NCBI GenBank assembly: GCA_017541145.1
Contig: JAFXZT010000098.1
Coordinates: forward strand, 1 to 44,074
Direction: 5' to 3'
Length of the DNA: 44,074 nucleotides
From: Bacteroidales bacterium
GTDB taxonomy: Bacteria; Bacteroidota; Bacteroidia; Bacteroidales; UBA3824
Both the position numbers and the translations under genes were made by a program. Within the stretch, counting starts at the first letter, position 1; each line of letters begins with the position of its first letter. Positions 1-8,060 of the stretch are shown here, one piece after another. A model generated the notes under the pieces. It was not told the origin of the DNA, did not search any database, and was given only the letters and a program-made list of their open reading frames with translations.

Positions 1-2
1 AA

Positions 3-1226
3 ACCGACGCTCTTGCATCGAAGTTTCGCGAAAAGGGCTTTGTAACCGACGGCGATTTTGAAAACTCCAATGCGGAGATTTTTGTGATTAACACCTGCAC
101 AATCACCAACCAGTCGGACAAAAAAAGCCGCGAATATATCAACCGCGCCATCCGCAAAGGTTCGCTTGTGATTGTAACAGGCTGTATGGCAGAGCAATAC
201 GCAAAAAAATATTTCTCTGACAATACAAATGTAATAGTTGTTGACAACAAGCACAAAAACCGCATTTTTGACATCGTGGAGGCTCATCTCTGCGGTGAAT
301 TTTATGACGTTGAAAACTTTGACGGCGATGTTTTCGGTTTTGAGGCGGCAAAAGAGACTTTTCACACGCGTTCCATCGTGAAAATTCAGGACGGATGCAA
401 CAATTTTTGTTCTTATTGCATAGTTCCTTACGTTCGTGGAAGAGCTGTTTCAAGACCGGTGGAAGACATCTTGAACAATATCAAAACCGAACTTGAATAC
501 GGTTTCAAAGAGATTGTTCTGACCGGCGTCAACATTTCAAAATATAATTTTAACGGTATCGGTTTTGAGGATTTGATTAAACAGATTTTGGAAATTGACA
601 AGGATTTCCGTCTCAGGATTGCGTCTATTGAGCCTGACGATTTTTCTGACAGTTTTATTGAACTCTTTAAAAATCAAAAACTTGCACCGCATATCCATCT
701 TTGTCTTCAATCGGGCAGCAACGATGTCCTAAAACGTATGCACCGTCATTACACGAAAGAAGAATTTTTGGAAATTGTGGAGAAATTCAGAAAAATAATC
801 CCTGATTTTAATTTTACGACGGATATTATTGTGGGTTTGCCTGGCGAGACGGACGAAAATTTTGCCGACACTTTGGAAGTTGCAAAAAAAATCGGTTTCG
901 GACATGTTCACGCCTTTAAATATTCGCGTCGCAGCGGTACAAAAGCCGATGCGATGGACTGTCAAATTGATGAAAAAATTAAAAACAAACGTTCAAAAAT
1001 TTTACGCGAATTGTCAGACAAATTATCCTTAGATTATTTGCAGTCAATGGTTGGAAAACGTCAGAAGTTGTTAACAGAAACCATTGAAAATGACGGCTTT
1101 ATCTATGGCTACGGTGAAAATTATGTCAGAATAAAAATGAAAAACGATAATGCTTGTCCAAACAATTTTTACGATGTTGAAATTGTTGGTTTGGATGGCG
1201 AAGTTCTTATCGGAAAACAAATTTAA
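3..1226 (+). CDS. mtaB: tRNA t6A37 methylthiotransferase MtaB, 5'-truncated by the window edge
   Basis: This is the C-terminal bulk of a radical-SAM methylthiotransferase that converts N6-threonylcarbamoyladenosine at tRNA position 37 to its 2-methylthio form. The open frame continues to base 3 without a start codon, so the gene begins outside the window; the GTG at 84 is internal. The first visible part carries the MTTase-domain cysteine in NTCTITN, followed by a second in TGCMAE. The radical-SAM cluster motif CNNFCSYC (CxxxCxxC, near 396-425) is followed by VPYVRGRAVSR, and then by a TIM-barrel region and a C-terminal TRAM-like tail. The N-terminal motif and the RGRAVSR segment fit MtaB better than MiaB or RimO. 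The gene ends in a terminator shared with the convergent neighbour. Confidence 0.93.
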   Translation, partial: TDALASKFREKGFVTDGDFENSNAEIFVINTCTITNQSDKKSREYINRAIRKGSLVIVTGCMAEQYAKKYFSDNTNVIVVDNKHKNRIFDIVEAHLCGEFYDVENFDGDVFGFEAAKETFHTRSIVKIQDGCNNFCSYCIVPYVRGRAVSRPVEDILNNIKTELEYGFKEIVLTGVNISKYNFNGIGFEDLIKQILEIDKDFRLRIASIEPDDFSDSFIELFKNQKLAPHIHLCLQSGSNDVLKRMHRHYTKEEFLEIVEKFRKIIPDFNFTTDIIVGLPGETDENFADTLEVAKKIGFGHVHAFKYSRRSGTKADAMDCQIDEKIKNKRSKILRELSDKLSLDYLQSMVGKRQKLLTETIENDGFIYGYGENYVRIKMKNDNACPNNFYDVEIVGLDGEVLIGKQI

Positions 1227-1233
1227 TTTACAT

Positions 1234-1268
1234 AAATCCCTATTCATCAATTAGTTGGATAGGGATTT
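1234..1268. terminator. Bidirectional terminator between convergent genes
   Basis: A perfect 10-bp inverted repeat (AAATCCCTAT at 1234-1243 and ATAGGGATTT at 1259-1268) with a 15-base loop lies between mtaB and the minus-strand propeller gene. A T-rich tract follows on the plus strand. The minus-strand stop codon at 1251-1253 lies inside the loop, so the element can serve both genes. Confidence 0.8.
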
Positions 1269-2741
1269 ATTTTTACCGAACCCAATCATATTTCCGTCGT
1301 AAGTCGGTACAAAAAGCATCTTGTTGTAAAACGCCGGAGTAGCGTCGGCCGGTAAATTTTCGATACTGTCCAATTCTTTCAATTTTAGTTTTTTATTGAC
1401 TTTATCTTCCTGTATTTCAAAAAGATGCAACCCTTTGTCGGTAGGTGCGGCAATTAGTTTTCCGTCGGTAACCGGAGTTGAAATTGTGAGATATGTTTTT
1501 TCTTTGAACAAAAGTTTAGGCGTCGGGTATTTCTTTTTGTTATCCGGTCCCAAAACCATTTTTCCGGGTTCGATATTCATGTAATCAATACCGTACAAAT
1601 ATCCTTCTAAGTCGTTGAAAATAGCGATGTTATATTTACTGAATTTTGTTTTGTAATTGTCGTTGATTGTTGCTGAGCCGATTATGCCGCCGTCCCAATG
1701 TGAGTAGTGCAAATCGCTGACCGGAAAGAACCACACAACGGCATTTTCGGGTTTTTGAGACGGATCTATTTTCATGATTCCTGCTTGACCTTCAATATAT
1801 TGTTTTTCCATTGTTACAAGAAGACAATTATCCTTGGTAATTGGCATACTTCCATCGATATCCGGTCCGATGAATATTTTCCAGTCAATTTCTTGAGTTT
1901 CAATATTATAACCATGAATCCAACCGGTAGAACACGGGATGTAAATATGATTTCCCAAAAGGGTGGGAGAGGCTTCGGGAACGAGGTCTGTTCCGCGAGT
2001 TTTTATATCATTTTGATCGTAAAGTTTTATTTGTTTGTAAATTTGCGGTTGCAAAATTCCGTCAACTATTCTTGCTCTATCCGGATTAGGATTGAAAATT
2101 GTAAAAAATCCATTTTCGAGCGGAATATACGCCGTATCGCCTTTTACGACAGCCGATGCATCGCAATCTCTACTGTAACAATCTGTCTGAATGGAATTTA
2201 TGCTCCAAAGTTCTTTGCCGGTCATGTACGAAATTCCGCGTAAACTTCTGCAAATTTTGCTTGTGGAATCTTTGTCGAAACCTTTGCGAGAACCTTGAAT
2301 TATGATGTAACGGTCTTCTATATTTTTGGCAAATCTGTTTACAAAAAATGTACCTGTACCTTTCAAAATATCATCAAATTCTGTACGCCAAATCACTTTA
2401 CCTGTTTCTGCGTCTATTTTTCTGAGACTATAATCAAATGCTCCTTGAATTAAGAATGTTTTTTTACCTTCTTTTATAATCAACGGTTGACCGGTCCAGC
2501 CGGCGCCTTTCCAAATTTTGTTGTAACCGTATGCCGGGCTCATGCCTTCGCCCAGTACAATCGACCAAATTGTATCAAGTTTTTGGGGCAGTTTTTCTCC
2601 GTAATAATTTCTTGAATTTCCGCCCAAAAACGAAGTGGATACGGGTTTTATTTTGTCGTGTTTCAACAATTGTTCTGCTGTTTGTGATTTTGCGGTTAGT
2701 GTGCAAATTGCTATAAATATAGTTGTTAAAATGTATTTCAT
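1251..2741 (-). CDS. Secreted PQQ-like beta-propeller protein
   Basis: This is a 496-residue protein with a signal peptide (about residues 1-20, ending AKSQ). Its repeats resemble PQQ-binding/BamB-type propeller blades, for example GKVIWRTEF, GKELWSIN and a later block with DWKIF. Those repeats alternate a conserved Trp or Gly with short strands. The protein probably folds as an 8-bladed propeller in the periplasm or outside the cell. I see no residues that would assign a dehydrogenase activity, so a binding or scaffold role is as likely. It is the last gene of a three-gene minus-strand unit, starting only 5 bases after the HAD gene stop. The substrate is unknown. Confidence 0.75.
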   Translation of the reverse strand: MKYILTTIFIAICTLTAKSQTAEQLLKHDKIKPVSTSFLGGNSRNYYGEKLPQKLDTIWSIVLGEGMSPAYGYNKIWKGAGWTGQPLIIKEGKKTFLIQGAFDYSLRKIDAETGKVIWRTEFDDILKGTGTFFVNRFAKNIEDRYIIIQGSRKGFDKDSTSKICRSLRGISYMTGKELWSINSIQTDCYSRDCDASAVVKGDTAYIPLENGFFTIFNPNPDRARIVDGILQPQIYKQIKLYDQNDIKTRGTDLVPEASPTLLGNHIYIPCSTGWIHGYNIETQEIDWKIFIGPDIDGSMPITKDNCLLVTMEKQYIEGQAGIMKIDPSQKPENAVVWFFPVSDLHYSHWDGGIIGSATINDNYKTKFSKYNIAIFNDLEGYLYGIDYMNIEPGKMVLGPDNKKKYPTPKLLFKEKTYLTISTPVTDGKLIAAPTDKGLHLFEIQEDKVNKKLKLKELDSIENLPADATPAFYNKMLFVPTYDGNMIGFGKNKSLSN

Positions 2742-2746
2742 ATTGT

Positions 2747-3370
2747 TTAATATTTAATGATCATTTCTGTTAATTCTACAGCATTGTTGGCTACGAAACC
2801 CGGATTTTTTTGATTGAGGATTTCCGACGAATTAAATCCCCAGTCCACAGAAAAAATTTTGATTCCGGCTTTTTGACAAGCTTCGATATCTCGGATTTCG
2901 TCGCCGATGTAAACTATTTTCTGAAATTTATTTTTTGCATATCGTTTAGCACGTTTCACAGCACGCTTTTTTCCAAACAATGATACGTCAGTTTCGATAT
3001 ATTCAAAATAATTTTCCAATTGGTATTTTTTTATGAAACAGTTTACTGTTTTTTGTGAATTTGTAGTTATAATTCCAAGTTTAATGTCTTGATTTTTAAT
3101 TGTTTCAAGCATTTGTAAAACTCCGTTGAATGCGCAAATTTCATCCGAATTTTCTTCTGATTTTTTGCGAAAAAATCTTATTAATTTCGGGATTTGCCAA
3201 AATTTTACTTTTGATAGTTTTATCAGTTCACGTGCTGACAGCGATTTATTTTTCTCAAAGTCAATTTGTTGATATCCAAATTGTTCTGCGTATTGGTTTA
3301 TCAGTTTAGAACCCGATAAAAACGTATCAGCCAATGTTCCGTCGAAATCGAATATTGCAAGTTTTGTCAT
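2747..3370 (-). CDS. HAD-superfamily phosphatase (phosphoglycolate phosphatase-like)
   Basis: This 207-residue cytoplasmic haloacid dehalogenase-type hydrolase keeps all the motifs of the family. Motif I is FDFDGTLAD, with nucleophile Asp8 and acid/base Asp10. Motif II is the TTNS segment, and the motif III lysine lies in the basic GKKRAVKRAKR stretch. Motif IV is GDEIRDIEACQKAGI, with metal-binding acidic residues. The helical cap between motifs I and II fits subclass I phosphatases such as Gph or pyrophosphatase PpaX. The substrate cannot be told from sequence. It sits 11 bases downstream of the LRR gene and 5 bases upstream of the propeller gene, so the three are probably co-transcribed. 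Confidence 0.85.
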   Translation of the reverse strand: MTKLAIFDFDGTLADTFLSGSKLINQYAEQFGYQQIDFEKNKSLSARELIKLSKVKFWQIPKLIRFFRKKSEENSDEICAFNGVLQMLETIKNQDIKLGIITTNSQKTVNCFIKKYQLENYFEYIETDVSLFGKKRAVKRAKRYAKNKFQKIVYIGDEIRDIEACQKAGIKIFSVDWGFNSSEILNQKNPGFVANNAVELTEMIIKY

Positions 3371-3381
3371 TTTTTAGTCAA

Positions 3382-4305
3382 TTAAAATGGAAACGAAATT
3401 ATTGCCCAAGGCACATAATTCTGTATTTTGTTAACATTGTCTTTTTTTATCAATGTATTGCTTAAATCCATGTATCTCAGGTGTTTGAGCTTGTTGATTT
3501 CTTGTGGTAAATCCGAAATGGGATTGCTTTTAAGAGTAATTTCTTCCAAATTTTTTGACAATCCGATTTCCGGCGGTATCATGATAATTCTGTTGTTGTA
3601 CGCCGAAAAAAGTTTCAAATTTTTAATGCCGCCGATTTCAGTTCCGAGCATCGTGATATTATTTTCGTCAACATATAATTTTTCCAAGTTTTCGAGTTTT
3701 TGTAAATTTTGAGGTAACTCGTTGATAATATTATTGTTAACAATTAATTCATTTAATTTGCTACATTCACAAATGCTTTCCGGAATGCTTTCTATTTGAT
3801 TGTTACTGAAATCAATATATCTGATAATCTTGCAGTTATGAAAATCAGGCATTGATTTCAAATTGTTGTCACGTGCGGAGATTGTATCAAGATTTGTTAA
3901 TTTTGAAATTTCGTAAGGCAGTGTCTCAAATTTGTTGTAATTGATACTCAGTAATTTAAGATTTTTGAGATTTCCGAACGATTTAGGGAGCGATGTCAGT
4001 TGATTTCTGTCAAGATAAATTTTTTGAAGATTCGTAAGTTCTCCAAATTCTTCCGGCAAATTTTCTAACATGTTGCAACTCAGGTTAATAACTTGAAGCT
4101 TTTTTAGTTTTGAGATTTCTTTTGGTAGTGTGTCTAGTCCGTAACTTACCAATTCGAGTTTGTAAACATTATCTGCATCTGATATCGCTTCTTGAAGATT
4201 GATATAAGTCTTTGAGTGTTTGAGTTTTTCATCGTCAAGAAGTTGTTGCGCGTTTATTGAAACGTTTATAAAAATGAGCGATATGAGTATGAAAAATCTT
4301 TTCAT
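3382..4305 (-). CDS. Secreted leucine-rich repeat protein
   Basis: This 307-residue protein has a signal peptide (about residues 1-19, ending INAQ). It carries roughly nine leucine-rich repeats of about 23 residues following the pattern LxxLxxLxLxxNxLxxLPxxI, as in LQVINLSCNMLENLPEEF and LKLLSINYNKFETLPYEI. The repeats should form a solenoid that binds proteins at the cell surface or in the periplasm. There is no C-terminal sorting domain or enzyme domain. It is the first gene of a three-gene minus-strand unit with a TATATTTG promoter core about 20 bases upstream of the ATG. The partner is unknown. Confidence 0.85.
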   Translation of the reverse strand: MKRFFILISLIFINVSINAQQLLDDEKLKHSKTYINLQEAISDADNVYKLELVSYGLDTLPKEISKLKKLQVINLSCNMLENLPEEFGELTNLQKIYLDRNQLTSLPKSFGNLKNLKLLSINYNKFETLPYEISKLTNLDTISARDNNLKSMPDFHNCKIIRYIDFSNNQIESIPESICECSKLNELIVNNNIINELPQNLQKLENLEKLYVDENNITMLGTEIGGIKNLKLFSAYNNRIIMIPPEIGLSKNLEEITLKSNPISDLPQEINKLKHLRYMDLSNTLIKKDNVNKIQNYVPWAIISFPF

Positions 4306-4325
4306 TGCAGTGATTTTTGTTTCTG

Positions 4326-4333
4326 CAAATATA
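4326..4333 (-). promoter_or_regulatory. Bacteroidota-type -7 box (TATATTTG) for the LRR-HAD-propeller unit
   Basis: On the minus strand TATATTTG matches the TAnnTTTG consensus and sits about 20 bases before the LRR start codon at 4305, implying a very short leader. No convincing TTTG box is visible at the usual spacing. It directly abuts the terminator of the upstream gene. Confidence 0.5.
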
Positions 4334-4377
4334 AAAAAAATGTAGAACTTGAATTATTTCTAATCCAAGATTCTACA
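4334..4377 (-). terminator. Rho-independent terminator of the large membrane propeller gene
   Basis: Read on the minus strand, TGTAGAA plus CTTG pair with CAAG plus TTCTACA (plus-strand 4341-4351 and 4366-4377, one bulged base). They are followed at once by eight Ts. It terminates the gene ending at 4423, immediately before the next promoter core. Confidence 0.75.
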
Positions 4378-4422
4378 CTATAAATATTTGTTTTTCCTGT
4401 GTCAATGTTGTGTTGCAAACGA

Positions 4423-7400
4423 TTACTTTACTTCAGTAAGTTTTTCGTTTACATATAGCACTTCAAAATCTTCGTTGAAGTTGCCGATAGCCAAAAGATT
4501 GTTTAAGTTGCTGAGTTTTATTCTCTTAGGCATAAAATTCAATTGCAATTCGTTACCTTTTGCGCCGTTTGTTGTATTGAAAAATCTTAGTTTTCTGTCG
4601 GTAGTCATCACGAGGAAATAATTTGTGTTGCTTACCTCAATTTCCTCAATTTCAGAGTCTAAGGTTTCACTTATTATTTGTTCTGTAGTAAACGGATTGT
4701 AAAGTTCTATTTTACCGTTGTTGTCACCAAAAACAAGTCTTGAACCGTCAGAATTTATCGACATTGATTTTATTTCAACCGTTTCGTCAATTTTTTTGTC
4801 AAATGTTTCTGCCAAAACGTCTATTCTGTAAACTTTTATTCTGTTGAAATAATCTTTTCCGGCGATATATTGCATATCTTTGGAAACTGCCATCAGTTGA
4901 AAATCGCTGATTGCCTTGTTGATAACTTTTGTTTTGGTGTCAACTTTCCATAGACTGAAATTATCTGAAACATATAGGATGTCGCTGTTAAACGGATGGA
5001 AGAATATTTTCTTTATACTTCCTGTGAAGTTTGTAATATCAGCGTGCAAACTAAATGTACTATTTGCAGTATTTAAAATTCTCAGTAATCCGTGACCTCC
5101 AATCGCCATCAGACGGTTGTTGCGGCTAAATGCCATTGCTGCAACTTCGATTTCGTCTTTGTAAGCGATTTCCCAATCCGATGTTCTGTAAATATTCAGA
5201 TTTCTACTTTGGTCGGCAATTGCGGCGTAATCGTCGTTTACGCTGAAAGCAATTTCGTTCACGCCTTCGCGGGCGATTTCGAGGTGCTTGCTTATACAAC
5301 CGTTAAATTCTGAAAGTGAGTTGTATTTTTCGTCTTGTTTTAGTTTGCTAATCAAGATTTTAGCTTTTCCGTTGTCGCAATTTGCCGCTTTTTGCAAAAA
5401 TTCTCTGTAGTTGATGTCATCAGAAAGTTTGTTGTAAATATTTGCTATCGTGAGGAATACGTCGCCCGGATTTGAGATTCCGAATTTTATTGCCTTGTTG
5501 AATTCCTCGATAGCGTTTCTGTGACGTTGCAAAATCAAGTTTGCGATTCCGGCATTGTAGTAAGCATCTGCGTTTGAAGGATTTATCTCGTTTACCATCT
5601 TGCTGTCGGCGATTACTTCCTCAAATTTTCCGAGGTTTCCGTTTGCTGTACTCCTGCGCATGTAAGCGAGCTCAAAACGCGGATCTATTTCAATAATCTT
5701 GTTGCAACATTCCAAAAGATCATTCCATTTTTCAAGTTTATGATATTCAGTCATTTCGCCAACCAAATCAACAAGAGCTTTTTTCTCGTTGGCTTCTTGT
5801 GTTGAGTATACAATTTTACTTTCATTTGACTGATTTTCAGCTGTAACTTGTTGAGTTTCTTTTGTTTGTATAGGTTCTGTTGTTACCATTTCTACTTTTA
5901 TTTGTTCTGAATTTGCTGTTGTTTCCGGCTTTGTTTCTGTTGTAACTTCTTTGTTATCAGTTACTTCTACAGTTGTTTCAAGAGCCGCCGCAAATTGTTG
6001 CGCAAGTAATTCGTTTTGTTGTTCTTCATTGAGTGATGTAATATTTTGATTTTCAGTAATTCCTTCTGTTATTGTATCTTTTTCATTGATGTTTTCAATA
6101 TCTTTAGATTTTGTAACATCTTCATCCTCTTCTACAACGTCTCCAGTTAGTGTTACATCTTCAATATTTTCAACATCTTCTTGATTGTTTTCTGTAACGT
6201 TTTCAGTTTCAGTTACTTCATCAATATTTTCGGGTTCTGTAACTATTTCATTGTTTTCAGTAACGTTTTCAGTTTCAGTAACTTCCTCGATATTTTCGGG
6301 TTCTGTAACTGCTGGATTGTTTTCTGTAACGTTTTCAGTTTTAGTTTCTTCTTCGATATTTTCGGGTTCGGTAACTATTTCATTGTTTACTGTAACGTTT
6401 TCAGTTTCAGTAACTTCCTCGATATTTTCGGGTTCGGTAACTACTTCATTGTTTTCTGTAACGTTTTCAGTTTCAGTAACTTCTTCGATATTTTCGGGTT
6501 TGGTAGATTCGTTTGACTCACTATTTATAATAGTGTCGTTATTTTCTGATGTTTCAGAATTTTCCGGTTCTGAAACTTCTTCGTTTTCTTTTACGATTGA
6601 AAGATCTTGATTGTCAGATTCTTGTTGTGCAAAATCTTCTTTTTTGGTTTCTTCGCTGTAATTTTGATAAAATTTTTCTGCCGCAATTTCTTCTTTTTCT
6701 TCTTGATTATCAGTGATATTTCTGAAATTTCTGTATTCCAAAAATTCATCTTCTGTTTTGTCTTCCGGTTTTGGCGGAAGATATGATTCGCGGTATTTTT
6801 CGGCTTCGAGAGTTTTACATTTTTCTTCGTCCCAAATTTCTATCGGTTGCAAATCTTCGATTCCGTCGTAATTTTTCAAAAATGTATCGTCTTTTATTAT
6901 ATCGTTAATTACTTTTGCGATTACTTTGCAACAACTTTTTGGTGTTTTTACGATTTGTTCTTCGGCAAAACGTATCACTATCCAACCTTGATTTGTAAAA
7001 TAATCGTTGTGTTTATCAGAAGTAAATTCCGGATTTTCGTCGTTTTGGTGTTTTGTTAAATACGTTTTTGGCTGTCGATTGTCAAGCGAATACGGGCTGT
7101 CGATTTCGATGTCGAGATAGAGTTTCCAGTCCGAAATTGCTACTACATAATTCGGATTGTATTTTTCGCCGGTTTTTTCATCTTCCAAACCGTAGTTAAT
7201 CAATACTTTACCGGGAAAATTGTTGATTAACATCCCGTAAAAACATTCAAAATATTTTGGACCTTGCCACGAGATCGGTTTTAATGAGATATTTGTGTAA
7301 AGAAGTACCTTTCTTACTTGGTTAAGTCTATAATCTTCAAGTATTTGTGGGTCATCGTTTTTTGATTTGATATTTCCACATTCGGCAACATCGTCCAAAT

Positions 7401-7740
7401 ATTGTCGCAATTGACACTCAAAACTTTCTTGTTTTCTGAGGTTTTGCGCTTTTTTCAGGCGATTGGTGATTATTTCGTAGATAGCAAATGCAGCAGCCGT
7501 TACCAAAAGTACTGTTATTGAGGCTGTTACCCAAGTAATTGATTCTAAATCTGCAAATTTGTATATAAAAATTGCTATTATTACAACTGCGAGCGATATT
7601 TCTCCAACATATTGAAACTTTCCCATTACCGGTTCTTGTGGTCTTACCGGATGCACTTTCACGGGGACAAAACTTTTTTTGGCTTCTTGAATTTTGCCCG
7701 GAATTAATGTTATCGGAAATGTCGTTAATTCTTTTTTCAT
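4423..7740 (-). CDS. Membrane protein with nuclease-like fold, acidic repeat linker, TPRs and beta-propeller
   Basis: This is a 1105-residue multidomain protein I do not recognise as a named family. It has two predicted membrane helices (about 45-62 and 68-91). A globular region follows at about 105-285, containing LYLDIEID (207-214) and then QGWIVIRFAEEQI (251-263). That spacing recalls the Vsr/DUF559-type PD-(D/E)xK fold, where an acidic strand motif is followed by a Gly-Trp then Arg-Phe strand. The assignment is inference, and no clear catalytic lysine is visible. An acidic Glu/Asn/Thr-rich linker (about 340-640) includes five 22-residue tandem repeats at 413-522. TPR-like helices (about 645-800) lead to a WD40-like propeller (about 815-1100). 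The gene is monocistronic with its own terminator and is divergent from the DraG-like gene. Confidence 0.6.
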   Translation of the reverse strand: MKKELTTFPITLIPGKIQEAKKSFVPVKVHPVRPQEPVMGKFQYVGEISLAVVIIAIFIYKFADLESITWVTASITVLLVTAAAFAIYEIITNRLKKAQNLRKQESFECQLRQYLDDVAECGNIKSKNDDPQILEDYRLNQVRKVLLYTNISLKPISWQGPKYFECFYGMLINNFPGKVLINYGLEDEKTGEKYNPNYVVAISDWKLYLDIEIDSPYSLDNRQPKTYLTKHQNDENPEFTSDKHNDYFTNQGWIVIRFAEEQIVKTPKSCCKVIAKVINDIIKDDTFLKNYDGIEDLQPIEIWDEEKCKTLEAEKYRESYLPPKPEDKTEDEFLEYRNFRNITDNQEEKEEIAAEKFYQNYSEETKKEDFAQQESDNQDLSIVKENEEVSEPENSETSENNDTIINSESNESTKPENIEEVTETENVTENNEVVTEPENIEEVTETENVTVNNEIVTEPENIEEETKTENVTENNPAVTEPENIEEVTETENVTENNEIVTEPENIDEVTETENVTENNQEDVENIEDVTLTGDVVEEDEDVTKSKDIENINEKDTITEGITENQNITSLNEEQQNELLAQQFAAALETTVEVTDNKEVTTETKPETTANSEQIKVEMVTTEPIQTKETQQVTAENQSNESKIVYSTQEANEKKALVDLVGEMTEYHKLEKWNDLLECCNKIIEIDPRFELAYMRRSTANGNLGKFEEVIADSKMVNEINPSNADAYYNAGIANLILQRHRNAIEEFNKAIKFGISNPGDVFLTIANIYNKLSDDINYREFLQKAANCDNGKAKILISKLKQDEKYNSLSEFNGCISKHLEIAREGVNEIAFSVNDDYAAIADQSRNLNIYRTSDWEIAYKDEIEVAAMAFSRNNRLMAIGGHGLLRILNTANSTFSLHADITNFTGSIKKIFFHPFNSDILYVSDNFSLWKVDTKTKVINKAISDFQLMAVSKDMQYIAGKDYFNRIKVYRIDVLAETFDKKIDETVEIKSMSINSDGSRLVFGDNNGKIELYNPFTTEQIISETLDSEIEEIEVSNTNYFLVMTTDRKLRFFNTTNGAKGNELQLNFMPKRIKLSNLNNLLAIGNFNEDFEVLYVNEKLTEVK
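6175..6504 (-). repeat. Five in-frame 66-bp tandem repeats in the acidic linker
   Basis: Residues 413-522 of the membrane propeller protein consist of five copies of a 22-residue unit of the form TEPENIEEVTETENVTENNE plus two hydrophobic residues. Each copy is 66 bp with few substitutions. Copies are precisely in frame, so unequal exchange would change linker length without a frameshift. The unit then degenerates towards residue 560. Confidence 0.9.
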
Positions 7741-8060
7741 TACAAGTTAGGTTTTTTTTCTCTCTATCTGTTTTATTTTCTTTTTTTCTTTACATTCTAT
7801 GCAAAATTTAGCCCAAAAGCTAAATATTTGCCTTGCAAAGTTAGTTAAATCTTTTCTTATTTTTGTATATTTGCAAACTTTTTTTCGTGTGTATGAACGA
7901 CAATTTTGTCTCAAAATTGTTGACGATAAAAATAATGATTACAATTTTTTGATTTTCAGTATTTTTTCGTGAAGTACTGTTATAATAATTTATTGTTTTT
8001 TACAATAATTAGAAGATAACAAAAATCATTAAATTTTATTTTTTATTTTTGTTAATTATT
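7741..8060. promoter_or_regulatory. 320-bp divergent intergenic region with promoter core and hairpins
   Basis: The region separates the minus-strand membrane propeller gene from the plus-strand DraG-like gene. On the plus strand TATATTTG at 7866-7873, followed by C, matches the Bacteroidota -7 box, which would give a leader of roughly 180 bases. On the minus strand TAAATTTT at 7803-7810 is a weaker candidate. A strong hairpin lies at 7898-7922, and a weaker AT-rich one (TTATTGT at 7990-7996 with ACAATAA at 8002-8008) lies nearer the start codon. I see no open frame in it. Confidence 0.45.
7898..7922 (+). promoter_or_regulatory. 11-bp hairpin near the predicted transcript start of the DraG-like gene
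   Basis: CGACAATTTTG pairs with CAAAATTGTTG around a 3-base TCT loop, with one G-U pair. It lies about 25 bases after the TATATTTG core, so it would form the 5' end of the leader. No T-run follows, so it is not a standard terminator; it could be an RNA-stabilising leader hairpin or an operator palindrome. Confidence 0.45.

Noticed and set aside
6181-6610. Two overlapping plus-strand open frames of 111 and 141 codons with repeated Phe/Ser/Val-rich sequence
   Set aside because: They lie exactly antisense to the tandem repeats of the membrane propeller gene; their repetitiveness is inherited from it and there is no promoter or ribosome site.
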